NCBI GenBank assembly: GCA_965204915.1
Contig: OZ242023.1
Span: 62,001-126,000, forward strand
DNA: 64,000 nucleotides
Direction of reading: 5' to 3'
DNA from: HK1 sp965204915
GTDB lineage: Bacteria > Pseudomonadota > Gammaproteobacteria > HK1
Part shown: piece after piece, positions 8,986 through 17,903 of the stretch
How positions within the stretch are numbered: position 1 is the stretch's first letter
How the letters are laid out: each line of letters begins with the position of its first letter
The notes under the pieces: model-generated
Databases searched by the model: none
What the model saw: the letters and a program-made list of their open reading frames with translations, nothing else
What the model was told of the DNA's origin: nothing
Translations under genes and position numbers: made by a program

Positions 8986-10014
8986 ATGCAGTCCATCGCG
9001 GAATCCGAAGTGGCCGGGGACGAGCGCACTCTTGCGCGAGAGGCAGGCGCGGGGAATGCGCCGGTGAGCGCCTGGCTCCGCCCGGAGAATCTGGACGACG
9101 CGCTTGCGAGCCTGGGCGAGCGCCCGCATCGAGTACTCGCGGGGGGGACCGACGCATACCCGGCCGATGCCGCCGCGACCGGGTGGGGACAACCGGGCAT
9201 CGATCACCCGGACGCCCCGCCAATCCTGGACGTCAGCGCCCTTGACGCGCTCTCTGGCATCCGCCGCTTTCCGGACCGGATCGAGATCGGCGCCCTGGTC
9301 ACCTGGACCGAGGCGATCGAATCCGATCTGCCGGCGTGGTTCGACTGCGTGCGCCTTGCCGCCCGCGAGGTCGGAGGACGGCAGATCCAGAACCGCGGCA
9401 CGCTGGCGGGCAATCTCTGCAACGCATCGCCGGCGGCGGACGGCGTGCCCGCGCTGCTCGTCCTGGACGCGCGCGTGCGCTTGCAGAGCCGCGGCGGCTC
9501 CCGGGAGGTTCCGCTCGGGGGGTTCATCACCGGCAACCGCCGCACCTGCCTGCGGCCCGGCGAGCTGATGACCGCGATCGTCATCCCCTCCCCCGCCGCG
9601 GATGCGCGCTCCACCTTTCTCAAGCTCGGCGCACGGCGCTACCTCGTGATCTCCATCGCGATGGCCGCGGCCTGCCTGGAGCTGGAGGAGGGGCGCATCC
9701 GCAACGCGCGCCTCGCCGTCGGCGCGTGCTCGGAGGTCGCGCAGCGCCTGACCGGCCTGGAAGCGCGCCTTCAGGGCGTGCCCGCGGCCGAAGCGCCGGG
9801 CATGGTGCGGGACGAGGACTTCGCGTCCCTCTCCCCCATCGACGACGTGCGCGCCTCCGCCTCGTACCGCCGGCACGGCGCGCGGGTCCTGGTGCGCCGG
9901 GCGCTGGAGGCGCTGGTCCGCTCGAAAGATGCAAAGCGGGAGCCGCGCGCAGGATCGGGCTGGACTGCATTCCCCCCGGCTGGCGACTCGCCGGGTCGGA
10001 TCGCTCCCACATGA
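8986..10014 (+). CDS. FAD-binding (medium) subunit of a xanthine-dehydrogenase-family molybdenum hydroxylase
   Basis: 342 aa. The FAD-binding PCMH fold is seen in VLAGGTDAYP (residues about 50-59) and QIQNRGTLAGNLCNASPAAD (about 136-155), both diagnostic of the CoxM/XdhB/HcrB flavin subunits, and the CO-dehydrogenase flavoprotein C-terminal domain follows. It forms the flavin part of the enzyme whose Fe-S and molybdenum parts are fused in the next gene, starting 175 bp downstream. The last 30 or so residues (from SKDAKREPRAG) are low in complexity and not family-like. They lie in a stretch that seems to be degenerately duplicated in the gap before the next gene. Substrate unknown. Confidence 0.9.
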   Translation: MQSIAESEVAGDERTLAREAGAGNAPVSAWLRPENLDDALASLGERPHRVLAGGTDAYPADAAATGWGQPGIDHPDAPPILDVSALDALSGIRRFPDRIEIGALVTWTEAIESDLPAWFDCVRLAAREVGGRQIQNRGTLAGNLCNASPAADGVPALLVLDARVRLQSRGGSREVPLGGFITGNRRTCLRPGELMTAIVIPSPAADARSTFLKLGARRYLVISIAMAAACLELEEGRIRNARLAVGACSEVAQRLTGLEARLQGVPAAEAPGMVRDEDFASLSPIDDVRASASYRRHGARVLVRRALEALVRSKDAKREPRAGSGWTAFPPAGDSPGRIAPT

Positions 10015-10189
10015 ACCGGCGGGTGGCCGCCGGACGCGCACCCGCTCCGTCTCGCCCGTACGGCCTCCGGAGCCCGGTGCGCCGGGCGCTCGATACACCG
10101 GCTCGTTCCGAAGACGCAAAGCGGGGGCCGGGCAGGTGATCGAACCGGGCCGTTCCCACATCGGTGGGTGCGCGATTGAATCGGATCGC

Positions 10190-13100
10190 ATGCGAGCCGG
10201 CGGATGCGCGACCGAGCCGCACCGTTTCTTCGTCAACGGGCGGATGGTCGAGGTCGATGCGCCGCCCGCCTCCCGGCTCACGCGCGTGCTCCGCGACCAT
10301 CTCGGACTGACCGGCGCCAAGGTCGGCTGCGACGCGGGGGATTGCGGCGCCTGCACGGTGCTGCTGGACGGGGAGCAGGTCTGTGCCTGCCTGGTGCCGC
10401 TCGGCCAAGTGCGAGGACGCGCGATTACCACGGTCGAGGGGCTGGCGGAGAACGGTGGCCTGAGCCGGCTGCAACGGGCGTTCCACGAGCACGGCGCGGC
10501 GCAGTGCGGGATCTGCACGCCGGGCATGCTGATGGCGGCGAGCACCCTCCTCGACCGGCCACGCCCGCCTTCCGAGCCGGAGGTGCTCGATGCGCTCGGC
10601 GGGGTGCTGTGCCGGTGCACGGGCTACCGGAAGATCGTGCGGGCGGTGCTGGCGGCGGCGAACGGCGCGGTGGACGGTGCGACGAAGGGCGCAGCAGGCG
10701 ATGTGATGGGCGATGCGGCGGACGCCCTGCCGGAGGCGGAACCGGAATCCCGCCGGCATCCGGGACCCTGCGACCAGCGATCCGCCCCGCGGGACACGGG
10801 CTCGAACGGCGGAGGCATCCCCGGTCCGGGGCCGGAATCGGCCGTTGCACCGGATAGGGCTTCGAGTGGCGCACCCAAGCCCGCCCCGCTCCGGCTGGAG
10901 CCCGGCCCGCAAGAAACGGACGCGGCGCCGCTCGCCGATGGCGAACGGCCCTCGTCATGGATTTCATGTGGCCTCCGGGCACGGGATGCCGGTCCGCTGC
11001 CGCCCGCCGGTAAGGGCCGGGTGGGCACGAGCCCCGCCACGGAACACACGGGCGCCAAGCGCTACGTGGGCCGCCGGCTCCCGAGCGTGGACGGTCCCGC
11101 CAAGGTCACGGGCCGGGCCGTCTTCGGCGCGGACGGCGTGCCCGCCGGCGCGCTCCGGCTGCGGGTCGTGCGTTCCCCTCACGCACATGCGCGCTTCATC
11201 CTCGGGGACTGCACCGCGCTCCACGAACGCCATCCCGGACTCGCCCGCATCCTCACCGCCGCCGACGTCCCCGGGGTCAACGGCTTCGGCATCTACCCGG
11301 AGGTCAAGGATCAGCCGGTGCTCGCCCCCGGCATCGTGCGCTACCGCGGCGAGGCGGTGCTCGCGCTGGTCGGCGACGAGGACACCCTTACCCGGCTCAC
11401 CGATGATCGACTCCCCATCGTCTGGGAGCCGATCCCGGCCCTCTCCGACCCCCGCGACGCGCTCGCGGACGGCGCTCCGCCCGTCCATCCGGACCGACCG
11501 GACAACGTGCTCGCCCGAGGGCGCGTGCGCACCGGGGAAATGCCGCGGCCGGGCAGCGGCCGGCGGGGTATCGACCCGTCCGGTGGCGGTTCGTCCCGTA
11601 TCGACCCACTCGACGTCGATCCGTCCGGCGTCGGTCCGCCCGTTGTCGGCCTGTCCGGTGGCGATTCGCTGGATGCCGGCCCATCCGACGTCGGGCCGCC
11701 TGACGCCGACTTGTCCGAAACGCCCGAGCGTTCGCCGTCCATGCCGCTGCCGAATACCGATGCGTTGGCCGGCAAGCCATCGGGCGGCGGTTCGCCAAGC
11801 GGTCATTCGCCAAACAGTGGGCCGTCGGACGGCGACGGCCTGCCGGGGGACGGTTCACCAAGCGCCGGCCCATCGGACGCCGTCGCCCCGATCGAGGCAA
11901 GCGGCGAGTTCGAGACCCCTTTCATCGAGCATGCCTACATCGAGCCGGAGGCGGGCTGGGCGCGGCGGATCGAAGGCGGGCGCATCGAGGTGGCCGCGAG
12001 CACGCAGACCCCCTACATGGACCGGGACGAGGTGGCGAACGTGCTCGGCATCGCGCCCGAACGGGTGCGCATCCGCCCCTCCGCCTGCGGAGGCGGCTTC
12101 GGCGGCAAGCTCGACCAGTCCGTGCAGCCGCTGATCGCGCTGGCGGCGTGGCTGCTCGATGCGCCGGTGTACTGCGTCTACACCCGCCCCGAATCGATGG
12201 CCGCCACCACCAAGCGCCATCCCTCCCGCATCCGCGCCCGCGCGGTGGCCGAGCCCGGCGGGCGCCTGCTCGCATACGAGTTCGACGGCGACTTCGACAC
12301 CGGCGCCTACGCCTCCTGGGGCCCCACCGTGGCCGGGCGGGTGCCGGTGCACTGCATGGGTCCGTACCGCGTACCCAACGTGCGGGCGGAGGCGCGCGCG
12401 ATCTTTACGCATTCGCCGCCGGCGGGCGCCTTCCGCGGCTTCGGGGTGCCGCAGGCCGCGATCGCGCACGAGACCCTGATCGACGAGCTGGCGGGCGCCT
12501 GCGGCATCGACCCGCTCGAATTCCGGCGCCGCAACGCGCTGCGGGCCGGGGATCGCACCGCCACCGGCCAGGTGCTGGAGGCGAGCGCGGGGCTCGTCGC
12601 CTGCCTCGACGCGCTGCGTCCGCACTGGGAGGCGTTGCGCCGGGAAGCGGAGGCGTTCAACGCCGCGGCATCGGATGTAGCCTCCGTCGCCGCCCCGGTC
12701 TCCGCCTCGGCGCAGGGCGCGGCTTCCTCCGCCGCTTCGGTCTCCGCCTCGACCCCGAGCCCGGCTTCCGTCACCGCCCCGGTCTCCACCATCGCCACCG
12801 CCTCGACCTCGACCGGCGCGCGGCAGCGGCGTCGCGGCGTCGGTATCGCGTGCATGTGGTACGGCTGTGGCAACACCTCCATGTCGAACCCCTCCTCGAT
12901 GCGCGTGACCCTCTCCCGGGACGGCCGGGTGGTGTTCTACAACGGGGCGCAGGACATCGGGCAGGGCTCTTCGACGGTCATGCTCCAGATCCTGGTCGAG
13001 GCCCTGGGCCTGCCCATCGAGCAGATCGACATGGTGGTCTCGGATACCGATCGGACCGAGGACGCGGGGAAGTCCTCGGCCTCGCGCCAGACCTTCGTCT

Positions 13101-13816
13101 CCGGCCGCGCGGCCCAGCGCGCGGGGGACGATCTGCGCGCGAAGATCCTGGCCCTGGCCAACGCCGGACCGGATGCCGGCATCCGGCTCGACGGCGAGGA
13201 GCTGCGCATCACCGGCGAGGACGGTGTCGAGCACTTCGTCGCGCTCGCACGCCTCCCGGTCGTCGAGGGCGAGGACGTCGTTCTCGAAGGCCGCGGCGCC
13301 TTCGACCCGCCCACCGGGCCCCTCGACGAGAACGGCCAGGGGGTCCCGTACGCGACCTACGGATTCGCCGCGCAGATCGCGAGCCTGGAGGTGGATCTGG
13401 AGCTGGGCACGGTGGCGCTGCGCCGCATCGTCGCCGCCCACGACGTGGGCGCCGCCGTGAACCCGGCCCTCGTCGAAGGCCAGATCGAGGGCGGGATCGC
13501 GCAGGGGATCGGGCTCGCCCTGATGGAGGAGTACGTACCGGGACGCACCGAGAACCTGCACGACTATCTGTTCCCCTCGATCGGCGACGTGCCGGAGATC
13601 GAATGCCTGCTCGTCGAGGACCCCGAGCCGCTCGGCCCCTACGGCGCCAAGGGGATCGGCGAGCCCGCGCTGATCCCCACCGCCCCCGCGATCCTCAACG
13701 CGGTCCACCACGCCACCGGCCTGCGCCTGCGCCGGCTGCCGATCCTGCCGCACCGCGTGCGCGAAGCGCTCGAAGCGGGAGGCGGAAACGCACGTACTTG
13801 GCGCCGGATTCGATAG
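10190..13816 (+). CDS. Fused [2Fe-2S] + molybdopterin subunits of a xanthine-dehydrogenase-family hydroxylase
   Basis: 1208 aa. Residues about 8-160 are a CoxS/XdhC-type domain with the plant-type [2Fe-2S] motif CDAGDCGACTVLLDG and the second cluster CGICTPGM...CRCTGYRK. A disordered linker (about 155-285) leads to the molybdenum-binding subunit, which begins YVGRRLPSVDGPAKVTG. GGGFGGKLD, AFRGFG and the catalytic-Glu motif GAKGIGEPALIP (Glu near residue 1160) are all present, so the enzyme looks active. Two more low-complexity inserts interrupt the Mo domain (about 447-573 and 825-880). The frame is open upstream without a stop to 9929; ATG 10190 was chosen because family homology begins just after it. 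Possible substrates are purines, aromatic acyl-CoAs or other heteroaromatics. Confidence 0.9.
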   Translation: MRAGGCATEPHRFFVNGRMVEVDAPPASRLTRVLRDHLGLTGAKVGCDAGDCGACTVLLDGEQVCACLVPLGQVRGRAITTVEGLAENGGLSRLQRAFHEHGAAQCGICTPGMLMAASTLLDRPRPPSEPEVLDALGGVLCRCTGYRKIVRAVLAAANGAVDGATKGAAGDVMGDAADALPEAEPESRRHPGPCDQRSAPRDTGSNGGGIPGPGPESAVAPDRASSGAPKPAPLRLEPGPQETDAAPLADGERPSSWISCGLRARDAGPLPPAGKGRVGTSPATEHTGAKRYVGRRLPSVDGPAKVTGRAVFGADGVPAGALRLRVVRSPHAHARFILGDCTALHERHPGLARILTAADVPGVNGFGIYPEVKDQPVLAPGIVRYRGEAVLALVGDEDTLTRLTDDRLPIVWEPIPALSDPRDALADGAPPVHPDRPDNVLARGRVRTGEMPRPGSGRRGIDPSGGGSSRIDPLDVDPSGVGPPVVGLSGGDSLDAGPSDVGPPDADLSETPERSPSMPLPNTDALAGKPSGGGSPSGHSPNSGPSDGDGLPGDGSPSAGPSDAVAPIEASGEFETPFIEHAYIEPEAGWARRIEGGRIEVAASTQTPYMDRDEVANVLGIAPERVRIRPSACGGGFGGKLDQSVQPLIALAAWLLDAPVYCVYTRPESMAATTKRHPSRIRARAVAEPGGRLLAYEFDGDFDTGAYASWGPTVAGRVPVHCMGPYRVPNVRAEARAIFTHSPPAGAFRGFGVPQAAIAHETLIDELAGACGIDPLEFRRRNALRAGDRTATGQVLEASAGLVACLDALRPHWEALRREAEAFNAAASDVASVAAPVSASAQGAASSAASVSASTPSPASVTAPVSTIATASTSTGARQRRRGVGIACMWYGCGNTSMSNPSSMRVTLSRDGRVVFYNGAQDIGQGSSTVMLQILVEALGLPIEQIDMVVSDTDRTEDAGKSSASRQTFVSGRAAQRAGDDLRAKILALANAGPDAGIRLDGEELRITGEDGVEHFVALARLPVVEGEDVVLEGRGAFDPPTGPLDENGQGVPYATYGFAAQIASLEVDLELGTVALRRIVAAHDVGAAVNPALVEGQIEGGIAQGIGLALMEEYVPGRTENLHDYLFPSIGDVPEIECLLVEDPEPLGPYGAKGIGEPALIPTAPAILNAVHHATGLRLRRLPILPHRVREALEAGGGNARTWRRIR
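11530..11910 (+). repeat. In-frame Gly/Ser/Pro/Asp-rich low-complexity insert in the molybdenum subunit
   Basis: About 125 codons of imperfect short repeats of the kind (D/G)-P-S-G-V-G-P-P and G-P-S-D, with no resemblance to the flanking conserved Mo domain. The frame is kept throughout. A second insert at about 12665-12830 is rich in Ala/Ser/Val/Thr (VSASxx units), and a third region at about 10650-11060 forms the linker between the Fe-S and Mo domains. The inserts look like slippage-driven expansions tolerated in surface loops. Confidence 0.75.
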
Positions 13817-13828
13817 TCTCTTGCCGAT

Positions 13829-14003
13829 CTCACGTTTCGGGATTCAAAATGCCTGAATCAGGCGGTGGATTCCCGCTACCCGCTTCCGCGGGCACACGCT
13901 TCGCGGGAATGACGTCATTTCAGCGAGACGTGTTGCGTTTAAGCTGGCCGTCATTCCCGCGAAAGCGGGAATCCATTTCGGTCAGCGAATCCCGAAATTC
14001 GAG
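13829..14003 (-). mobile_element. MITE-like element, copy A (175 bp)
   Basis: Ends ctcacgtttcgggattc and gaatcccgaaattcgag are terminal inverted repeats related to those of copies B, C and D, here in the opposite orientation. The flanks ttgccgat (13821-13828) and ttaccgat (14004-14011) form an 8-bp target duplication with one mismatch. Inside are two subrepeats with the palindrome attcccgcgaaagcgggaat; the first is disturbed by an insertion of about 20 bp. It lies 12 bp after the Mo hydroxylase stop and has no coding capacity. Confidence 0.85.
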
Positions 14004-14170
14004 TTACCGATGAAGTCTTCGGCAAAAAGATGATGATTCCTTTTTCCGCCAACCGGTGTTTGGTTCCGGCTATGCCGGGTTGGGAGAGTGGAGCAACTTG
14101 CATCGCCGCTCCGACCACCTGCCGGTCGATTGCGGCGAAACGGTATCGCCAAGTGGCCGGAAATCGACCA

Positions 14171-14584
14171 TCAAATGGATGATGTCCGGCCGCCTTGCGC
14201 CGATGCGCCCCGGGGTGCGTAGTCCTGCCGCCTCACCAGCAGATGTCCCAGCATCAGCACGAAGCAGCCGAGCACGAAGAGCTTGTTGACGAACCAGTTG
14301 GTGGTCCAGATCGTCCACTGCGGCTCGCCGAGGAACAGGACGAACTTCGTCACCACGATCACGATCTCGAGGACGGCGACGGTGAGCGCGAGCGCAAAGG
14401 TGTACCGGGGACGCGCGAGCAGCGCCCAGCCGAGCCAGACGTGCGCCACCGGCCAGAAGTCCAGGTAGACGTGGGTGGCCGGTGCGAGCCCGTGCGCGAG
14501 GGCGTAGGCGACCGGGAACAGGTACTTGATCACCACCGTCCACGCGGCCAGGACGAAGAGGAAGTGGGCGAGGAAGACGGTCAT
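14171..14584 (-). CDS. Small four-helix membrane protein
   Basis: 137 aa with four predicted transmembrane segments (FLAHFLFVLAAWTVVIKYLF, a HVWLGWALLAR region, FALALTVAVLEIVIVV and KLFVLGCFVLMLGHLLV) and a polar C-terminus. I do not recognise a named family. It is encoded about 210 bp downstream of the Tat/Fe-S aldo-keto reductase on the same strand, so it may be the membrane partner of that enzyme; this is inference from position. The start at 14584 begins right at the first hydrophobic segment (MTVFLAHF). The frame is open upstream but Arg/Gly-rich and not protein-like. Confidence 0.7.
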   Translation of the reverse strand: MTVFLAHFLFVLAAWTVVIKYLFPVAYALAHGLAPATHVYLDFWPVAHVWLGWALLARPRYTFALALTVAVLEIVIVVTKFVLFLGEPQWTIWTTNWFVNKLFVLGCFVLMLGHLLVRRQDYAPRGASAQGGRTSSI

Positions 14585-14792
14585 GGCAAACCGGCCCGAA
14601 GCACCCGCCCGCCGCTCCGTCGCGGACAGGAGACGGTGATGCGCGCGGAGGCGGTCATGGCGCGGGCGTCCGGCGCCGAAACCGCCCCATCCGCGCCCCG
14701 GCGGCGGGAGTCGGCGGGAACGGCGTTCATGGCTCGGGACGGGCAGGAAGTGGCGATACACGCCGGCAAGGTCATGGCCCGGCGTCGTCCGC

Positions 14793-15992
14793 TCATCCGA
14801 GCCGGGCCGCCGCATCCCGCGTGAACACCGGAATCGGGATGCCGTGTGGACATGCCCCCAGGCAGGGCGTGCCGTCGCACGAGAGGCAGGCACGGGCGTC
14901 GGCGCCGAGCCCGGCGTAGTCGGTGCGGGCGAGCACCGGGTCGCGATAGTCCACGTCGTACATCCGCGTCCTCAGCACCTCGGAGATCTCGACGCCGGCC
15001 GGACAGCGTTCCTCGCACGCATTGCAGCCGTGCCGGCAGTACCGCGATCCCTGCCGGGCGGCGTAGCGCGCGAGCAGGCGCACGTCCGCCGCGCCGATCG
15101 GTCCGGAGCCCGAGGCGGCAACGTACTCGTCGATGTCGGCGGTGCTGGTCATGGAGACGACCAGGCCGTCGACGTGGGGACCGGACAGGACCCACCGGAA
15201 CGCGGCCTGCGGGAAGGTGGCGCCGTATGATTCGTAGGGCCGCATGTCGTTGATGCGCGCCCCCATCAACGTCTTCATCGCGATCACCCCGACCCCCTGC
15301 ACGCTGGCCCGCTCGATCGCCCGGCCAAGCTCGGGCTGCAGCGCCACGTAGTGGAGCTGCGCACGCAGCTTCTCGTAGAAGCTCGGGTCCTGCGCGAAGT
15401 TCCAGGCAAGAAGGACGACGTCGGCGAGATCGTTGTCGAGCGCGTAATCGAGGCATTCGACGAGGGCGCCCCCATGGCCGGACATGCCGCGAAACCGGAT
15501 CTTGCCGTCGCGGATCGCCCGCTCCGTGAACTCCGCCCATTCGGGGTTCTGCAATCGCCGCACGTCGTTGACGGCATGGTTGAAGTAGATGTCGAGGTAG
15601 TCGGTGCGCAGCCGCCGCAGCGAGCCTTCGAGCGCCGCTTGCATCTGCCGGCGGGTCTCGCCTCCCCATGCCTTGTGCTTCGAGGCGATGACGTAGCGGT
15701 CGCGCTCGCCCCGCAACGCTTCGCCGATCGCCTCCTCCGCCCGGCCGCCGCGATAGCTCTCGGCGGTGTCGAAGTAGGTGATTCCGCGAGCCGCCGCGTG
15801 GCGGACGAGCCGCGGGTCGGATGACCGGCTGGACCCGAAGGAGATGTCCGAGATCCGCAAGCCGGTGTTTCCGAGGGTGACGTAGCGCCGGATGCGGGGC
15901 GCGTCCGCCCGGCTCGCACCCGGCACGAGCCCGACCCCCGCGAGACCTGCCGTCACCCCGGTTCCCACCTCCAGAAACCGTCTCCGATCCAT
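14793..15992 (-). CDS. Tat-exported aldo/keto reductase with C-terminal ferredoxin domain
   Basis: 399 aa. The leader MDRRRFLEVGTG is a twin-arginine signal. The following TIM-barrel has the AKR catalytic tetrad: Asp and Tyr in YFDTAESY, Lys in ASKHKAWGG, His in YFNHAV. After about residue 335 two cysteine clusters appear, CRHGCNACEERCP and CLSCDGTPCLGACP, enough for two [4Fe-4S] centres. An exported AKR with Fe-S clusters implies electrons come from a membrane or ferredoxin-like donor rather than only NADPH. The family is known (Fe-S aldo/keto reductases), but substrates are mostly unknown. A small membrane protein gene follows on the same strand. Confidence 0.9.
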   Translation of the reverse strand: MDRRRFLEVGTGVTAGLAGVGLVPGASRADAPRIRRYVTLGNTGLRISDISFGSSRSSDPRLVRHAAARGITYFDTAESYRGGRAEEAIGEALRGERDRYVIASKHKAWGGETRRQMQAALEGSLRRLRTDYLDIYFNHAVNDVRRLQNPEWAEFTERAIRDGKIRFRGMSGHGGALVECLDYALDNDLADVVLLAWNFAQDPSFYEKLRAQLHYVALQPELGRAIERASVQGVGVIAMKTLMGARINDMRPYESYGATFPQAAFRWVLSGPHVDGLVVSMTSTADIDEYVAASGSGPIGAADVRLLARYAARQGSRYCRHGCNACEERCPAGVEISEVLRTRMYDVDYRDPVLARTDYAGLGADARACLSCDGTPCLGACPHGIPIPVFTRDAAARLG

Positions 15993-16066
15993 GTTCGTCT
16001 CCGTTTGTCCGATCGGCCGCCGGCCGCTGCCGGCCGAAAATGACGTGGCACGAGCGCGCCGATCCG

Positions 16067-16110
16067 TCGAAAGCCCGAGCCATCGAAAGCCCGATCTATC
16101 GAAAGCCCTG
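16067..16110. repeat. Short tandem repeat (16-bp unit, 2.75 copies)
   Basis: Units tcgaaagcccgagcca, tcgaaagcccgatcta and a partial third copy, in the 215-bp gap between the aldo/keto reductase and the zinc-finger gene. No other feature is visible in this gap. Confidence 0.7.
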
Positions 16111-16207
16111 TGTCACCCGTCGTGCATGGCCGTTCGCCGATGCAAGCCGTCCGCCGACGCCTCGCCGGGCCGGACAGCCGATGAGGGAGCATCGGACCCG
16201 GGCATCG

Positions 16208-16558
16208 TCATGCCTCCGAGCTCGCCGCACAGTCCACGCACTGTGCCGCGGCGGGATCGATCTCCAGGCGGGGGAGCGGGATCATGTCGCCGCAGCTCAG
16301 GCAGTACCCGTACCCGCCGTCGTCGATCCGCTTGAGCGCGGCCGCGATCCGTCCCCGTTCCGCGTGCCGGCGCCGGCTCGACGCCCTGGCCATCTGCTGC
16401 GCTTGCAGCGCATCCATGCGCGACAATCGCCCGACCCGCGCCTGATCCAGCTCGATGGTGCCCGCGGAGTCGCCGCCGACCGCCTCCTCCTCGATGAGCG
16501 TGCGTTCGCGCGCGAGCAGCAGGCCGCGGAAAGCCGCGACGTCGATGGAATCGTGCAT
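16208..16558 (-). CDS. TraR/DksA-type C4 zinc-finger protein
   Basis: 116 aa. An N-terminal helical region is followed by the C4 zinc finger CLSCGDMIPLPRLEI...CVDC near the C-terminus and by GGYGYCLSCG, typical of the DksA/TraR family. These proteins bind the RNA polymerase secondary channel and modulate transcription. At 116 aa it is shorter than DksA (about 150) and closer to TraR-like members. Start ATG at 16558 (MHDSIDVAAF); upstream codons in frame are Arg-rich and unconvincing. It is followed upstream, on the same strand, by another small Cys-rich protein. Confidence 0.85.
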   Translation of the reverse strand: MHDSIDVAAFRGLLLARERTLIEEEAVGGDSAGTIELDQARVGRLSRMDALQAQQMARASSRRRHAERGRIAAALKRIDDGGYGYCLSCGDMIPLPRLEIDPAAAQCVDCAASSEA

Positions 16559-16571
16559 GGGCCTCCCCGGA

Positions 16572-16955
16572 TTATTGCCTGTCCCCGGCCCCGAACAGCT
16601 CGTCGAGCCGGCGCCGCGCCTCGTCCGCGTCGCCCGGCGAGGCGGGGCTCGAAGACGTGAGGCCGAAGAGATCGTCCAGCTCCGCACGCGCCGCCTGCGA
16701 CGCCCGATCCTCCGTGCCGGGACCCAGGCCCGCGACCGGCGTGAAGTATCCGCAGAAGTTCGCGCGCTCCCGATCCGATACCTCGTCCGCCACCGGCTCC
16801 TTGCACCCCCGGCGCACCCGGGGATCGAAGAATTCGCACATCCGGCACACGTGGAGATCGGCACGGCAGCGCGGGCACTCGGCCACCCGTGCGAAGGGAA
16901 CGGGCACCTCCGCAAGCGAGGCCCCGCACTTCCAGCAGGCCAGCGTCTTCGCCAT
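16572..16955 (-). CDS. Cysteine-rich zinc-ribbon-like hypothetical protein
   Basis: 127 aa. The N-terminal 70 residues hold pairs CWKCG, CPRCR, HVCRMCEFFDP and single Cys residues (GCKEP, NFCGYF), suggesting one or two zinc ribbons. The C-terminal half is acidic (ARAELDDLFGL, ARRRLDELFG) and appears to carry a short repeated LDDLFG/LDELFG motif. Start MAKTLACWKCG at 16955. It ends 13 bp before the TraR/DksA-like gene, so the two are likely co-transcribed. I do not know its function; the pairing with a DksA-like factor hints at a regulatory role. Confidence 0.7.
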   Translation of the reverse strand: MAKTLACWKCGASLAEVPVPFARVAECPRCRADLHVCRMCEFFDPRVRRGCKEPVADEVSDRERANFCGYFTPVAGLGPGTEDRASQAARAELDDLFGLTSSSPASPGDADEARRRLDELFGAGDRQ

Positions 16956-17129
16956 GGATCTCCTCGCTCCCGCGGGCCGGCGGCCGGCCCGCCTATCTTC
17001 CGGCATTGCGCCGCGAGCGTCCAACGCGGCGCCCGGGCAACGGCGAGGCGCCGCCTCCGGAGGATCGCGGCCAGGCGCTTCGAGCGTATGTTGGTCCCGG
17101 CCGCGGGCGGCGGCGCCCGGGCGCCGCGG

Positions 17130-17903
17130 TCAGAGGATCTGGCTCAGGAACTCCCGGGTACGCGGATCCGAAGCCTCGGTGAAGAAGGTCGCCGGGGGGC
17201 CGTGCTCGACGATGACGCCGCGGTCGGTGAAGTAGATGTGGTTGGCCACCTCGCGCGCGAAGCCCATCTCGTGGGTGACGAGCATGCAGGTCATGCCCTC
17301 CTCGGCCAGCTCCCGGATGGTCACGAGCACCTCCTTGACGGTCTCCGGGTCGAGCGCCGCGGTGACTTCGTCGAAGAGCATGATGTCCGGGCGCATCGCG
17401 AGCGAGCGGGCGATGGCGACGCGCTGCTGCTGCCCGCCGGAGAGCTCGCCCGGGTAGCTGTCCTCCTTGCCTTCGAGCCGCACCTTCCTCATCAGCGCGC
17501 GGGCCCGCTCCTCGGCCTGCGCCTTCGGCTCCCCGAGCACGAGCACCGGCGCCATCATCACGTTCCCGAGCGCGGTCTTGTGCGGGAACAGGTTGTACTG
17601 CTGGAACACCATGCCGACCTTCCTGCGCAACGCGAGCTTGTCGAGATCGGGATCGTGGACCTCCCGGCCCTCGACCCTGATCGAGCCGCGGTCGATGGTG
17701 TTGAGCGCGTTGATGCAGCGGATCAGCGTCGACTTGCCCGACCCCGACGGGCCGATGATGCAGACCACCTCGCCCTTCATGACGTCGAAGCTCACGCCCT
17801 TGAGCACTTCCAGGTCGCCGAAGGACTTGTGCACGTCCCTGAGCGACACCATCGGCTGGCTCGGGTCCCAGTTCCGTCCGTTCATGCCGGCCCCCGGATT
17901 CAT
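17130..17903 (-). CDS. Polar amino-acid ABC transporter, ATP-binding protein
   Basis: 257 aa ABC ATPase with Walker A GPSGSGKST, Q-loop VFQQYNLFP, signature LSGGQQQR, Walker B IMLFDEVTAALDP and H-loop THEMGFAREV. The EMGFA form of the H-loop is typical of polar amino-acid importers (GlnQ/HisP/AapP). The start at 17903 overlaps the upstream permease stop as ATGA, marking translational coupling; ATG 17885 is an internal alternative. It is the last gene of a four-gene operon. Confidence 0.95.
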   Translation of the reverse strand: MNPGAGMNGRNWDPSQPMVSLRDVHKSFGDLEVLKGVSFDVMKGEVVCIIGPSGSGKSTLIRCINALNTIDRGSIRVEGREVHDPDLDKLALRRKVGMVFQQYNLFPHKTALGNVMMAPVLVLGEPKAQAEERARALMRKVRLEGKEDSYPGELSGGQQQRVAIARSLAMRPDIMLFDEVTAALDPETVKEVLVTIRELAEEGMTCMLVTHEMGFAREVANHIYFTDRGVIVEHGPPATFFTEASDPRTREFLSQIL

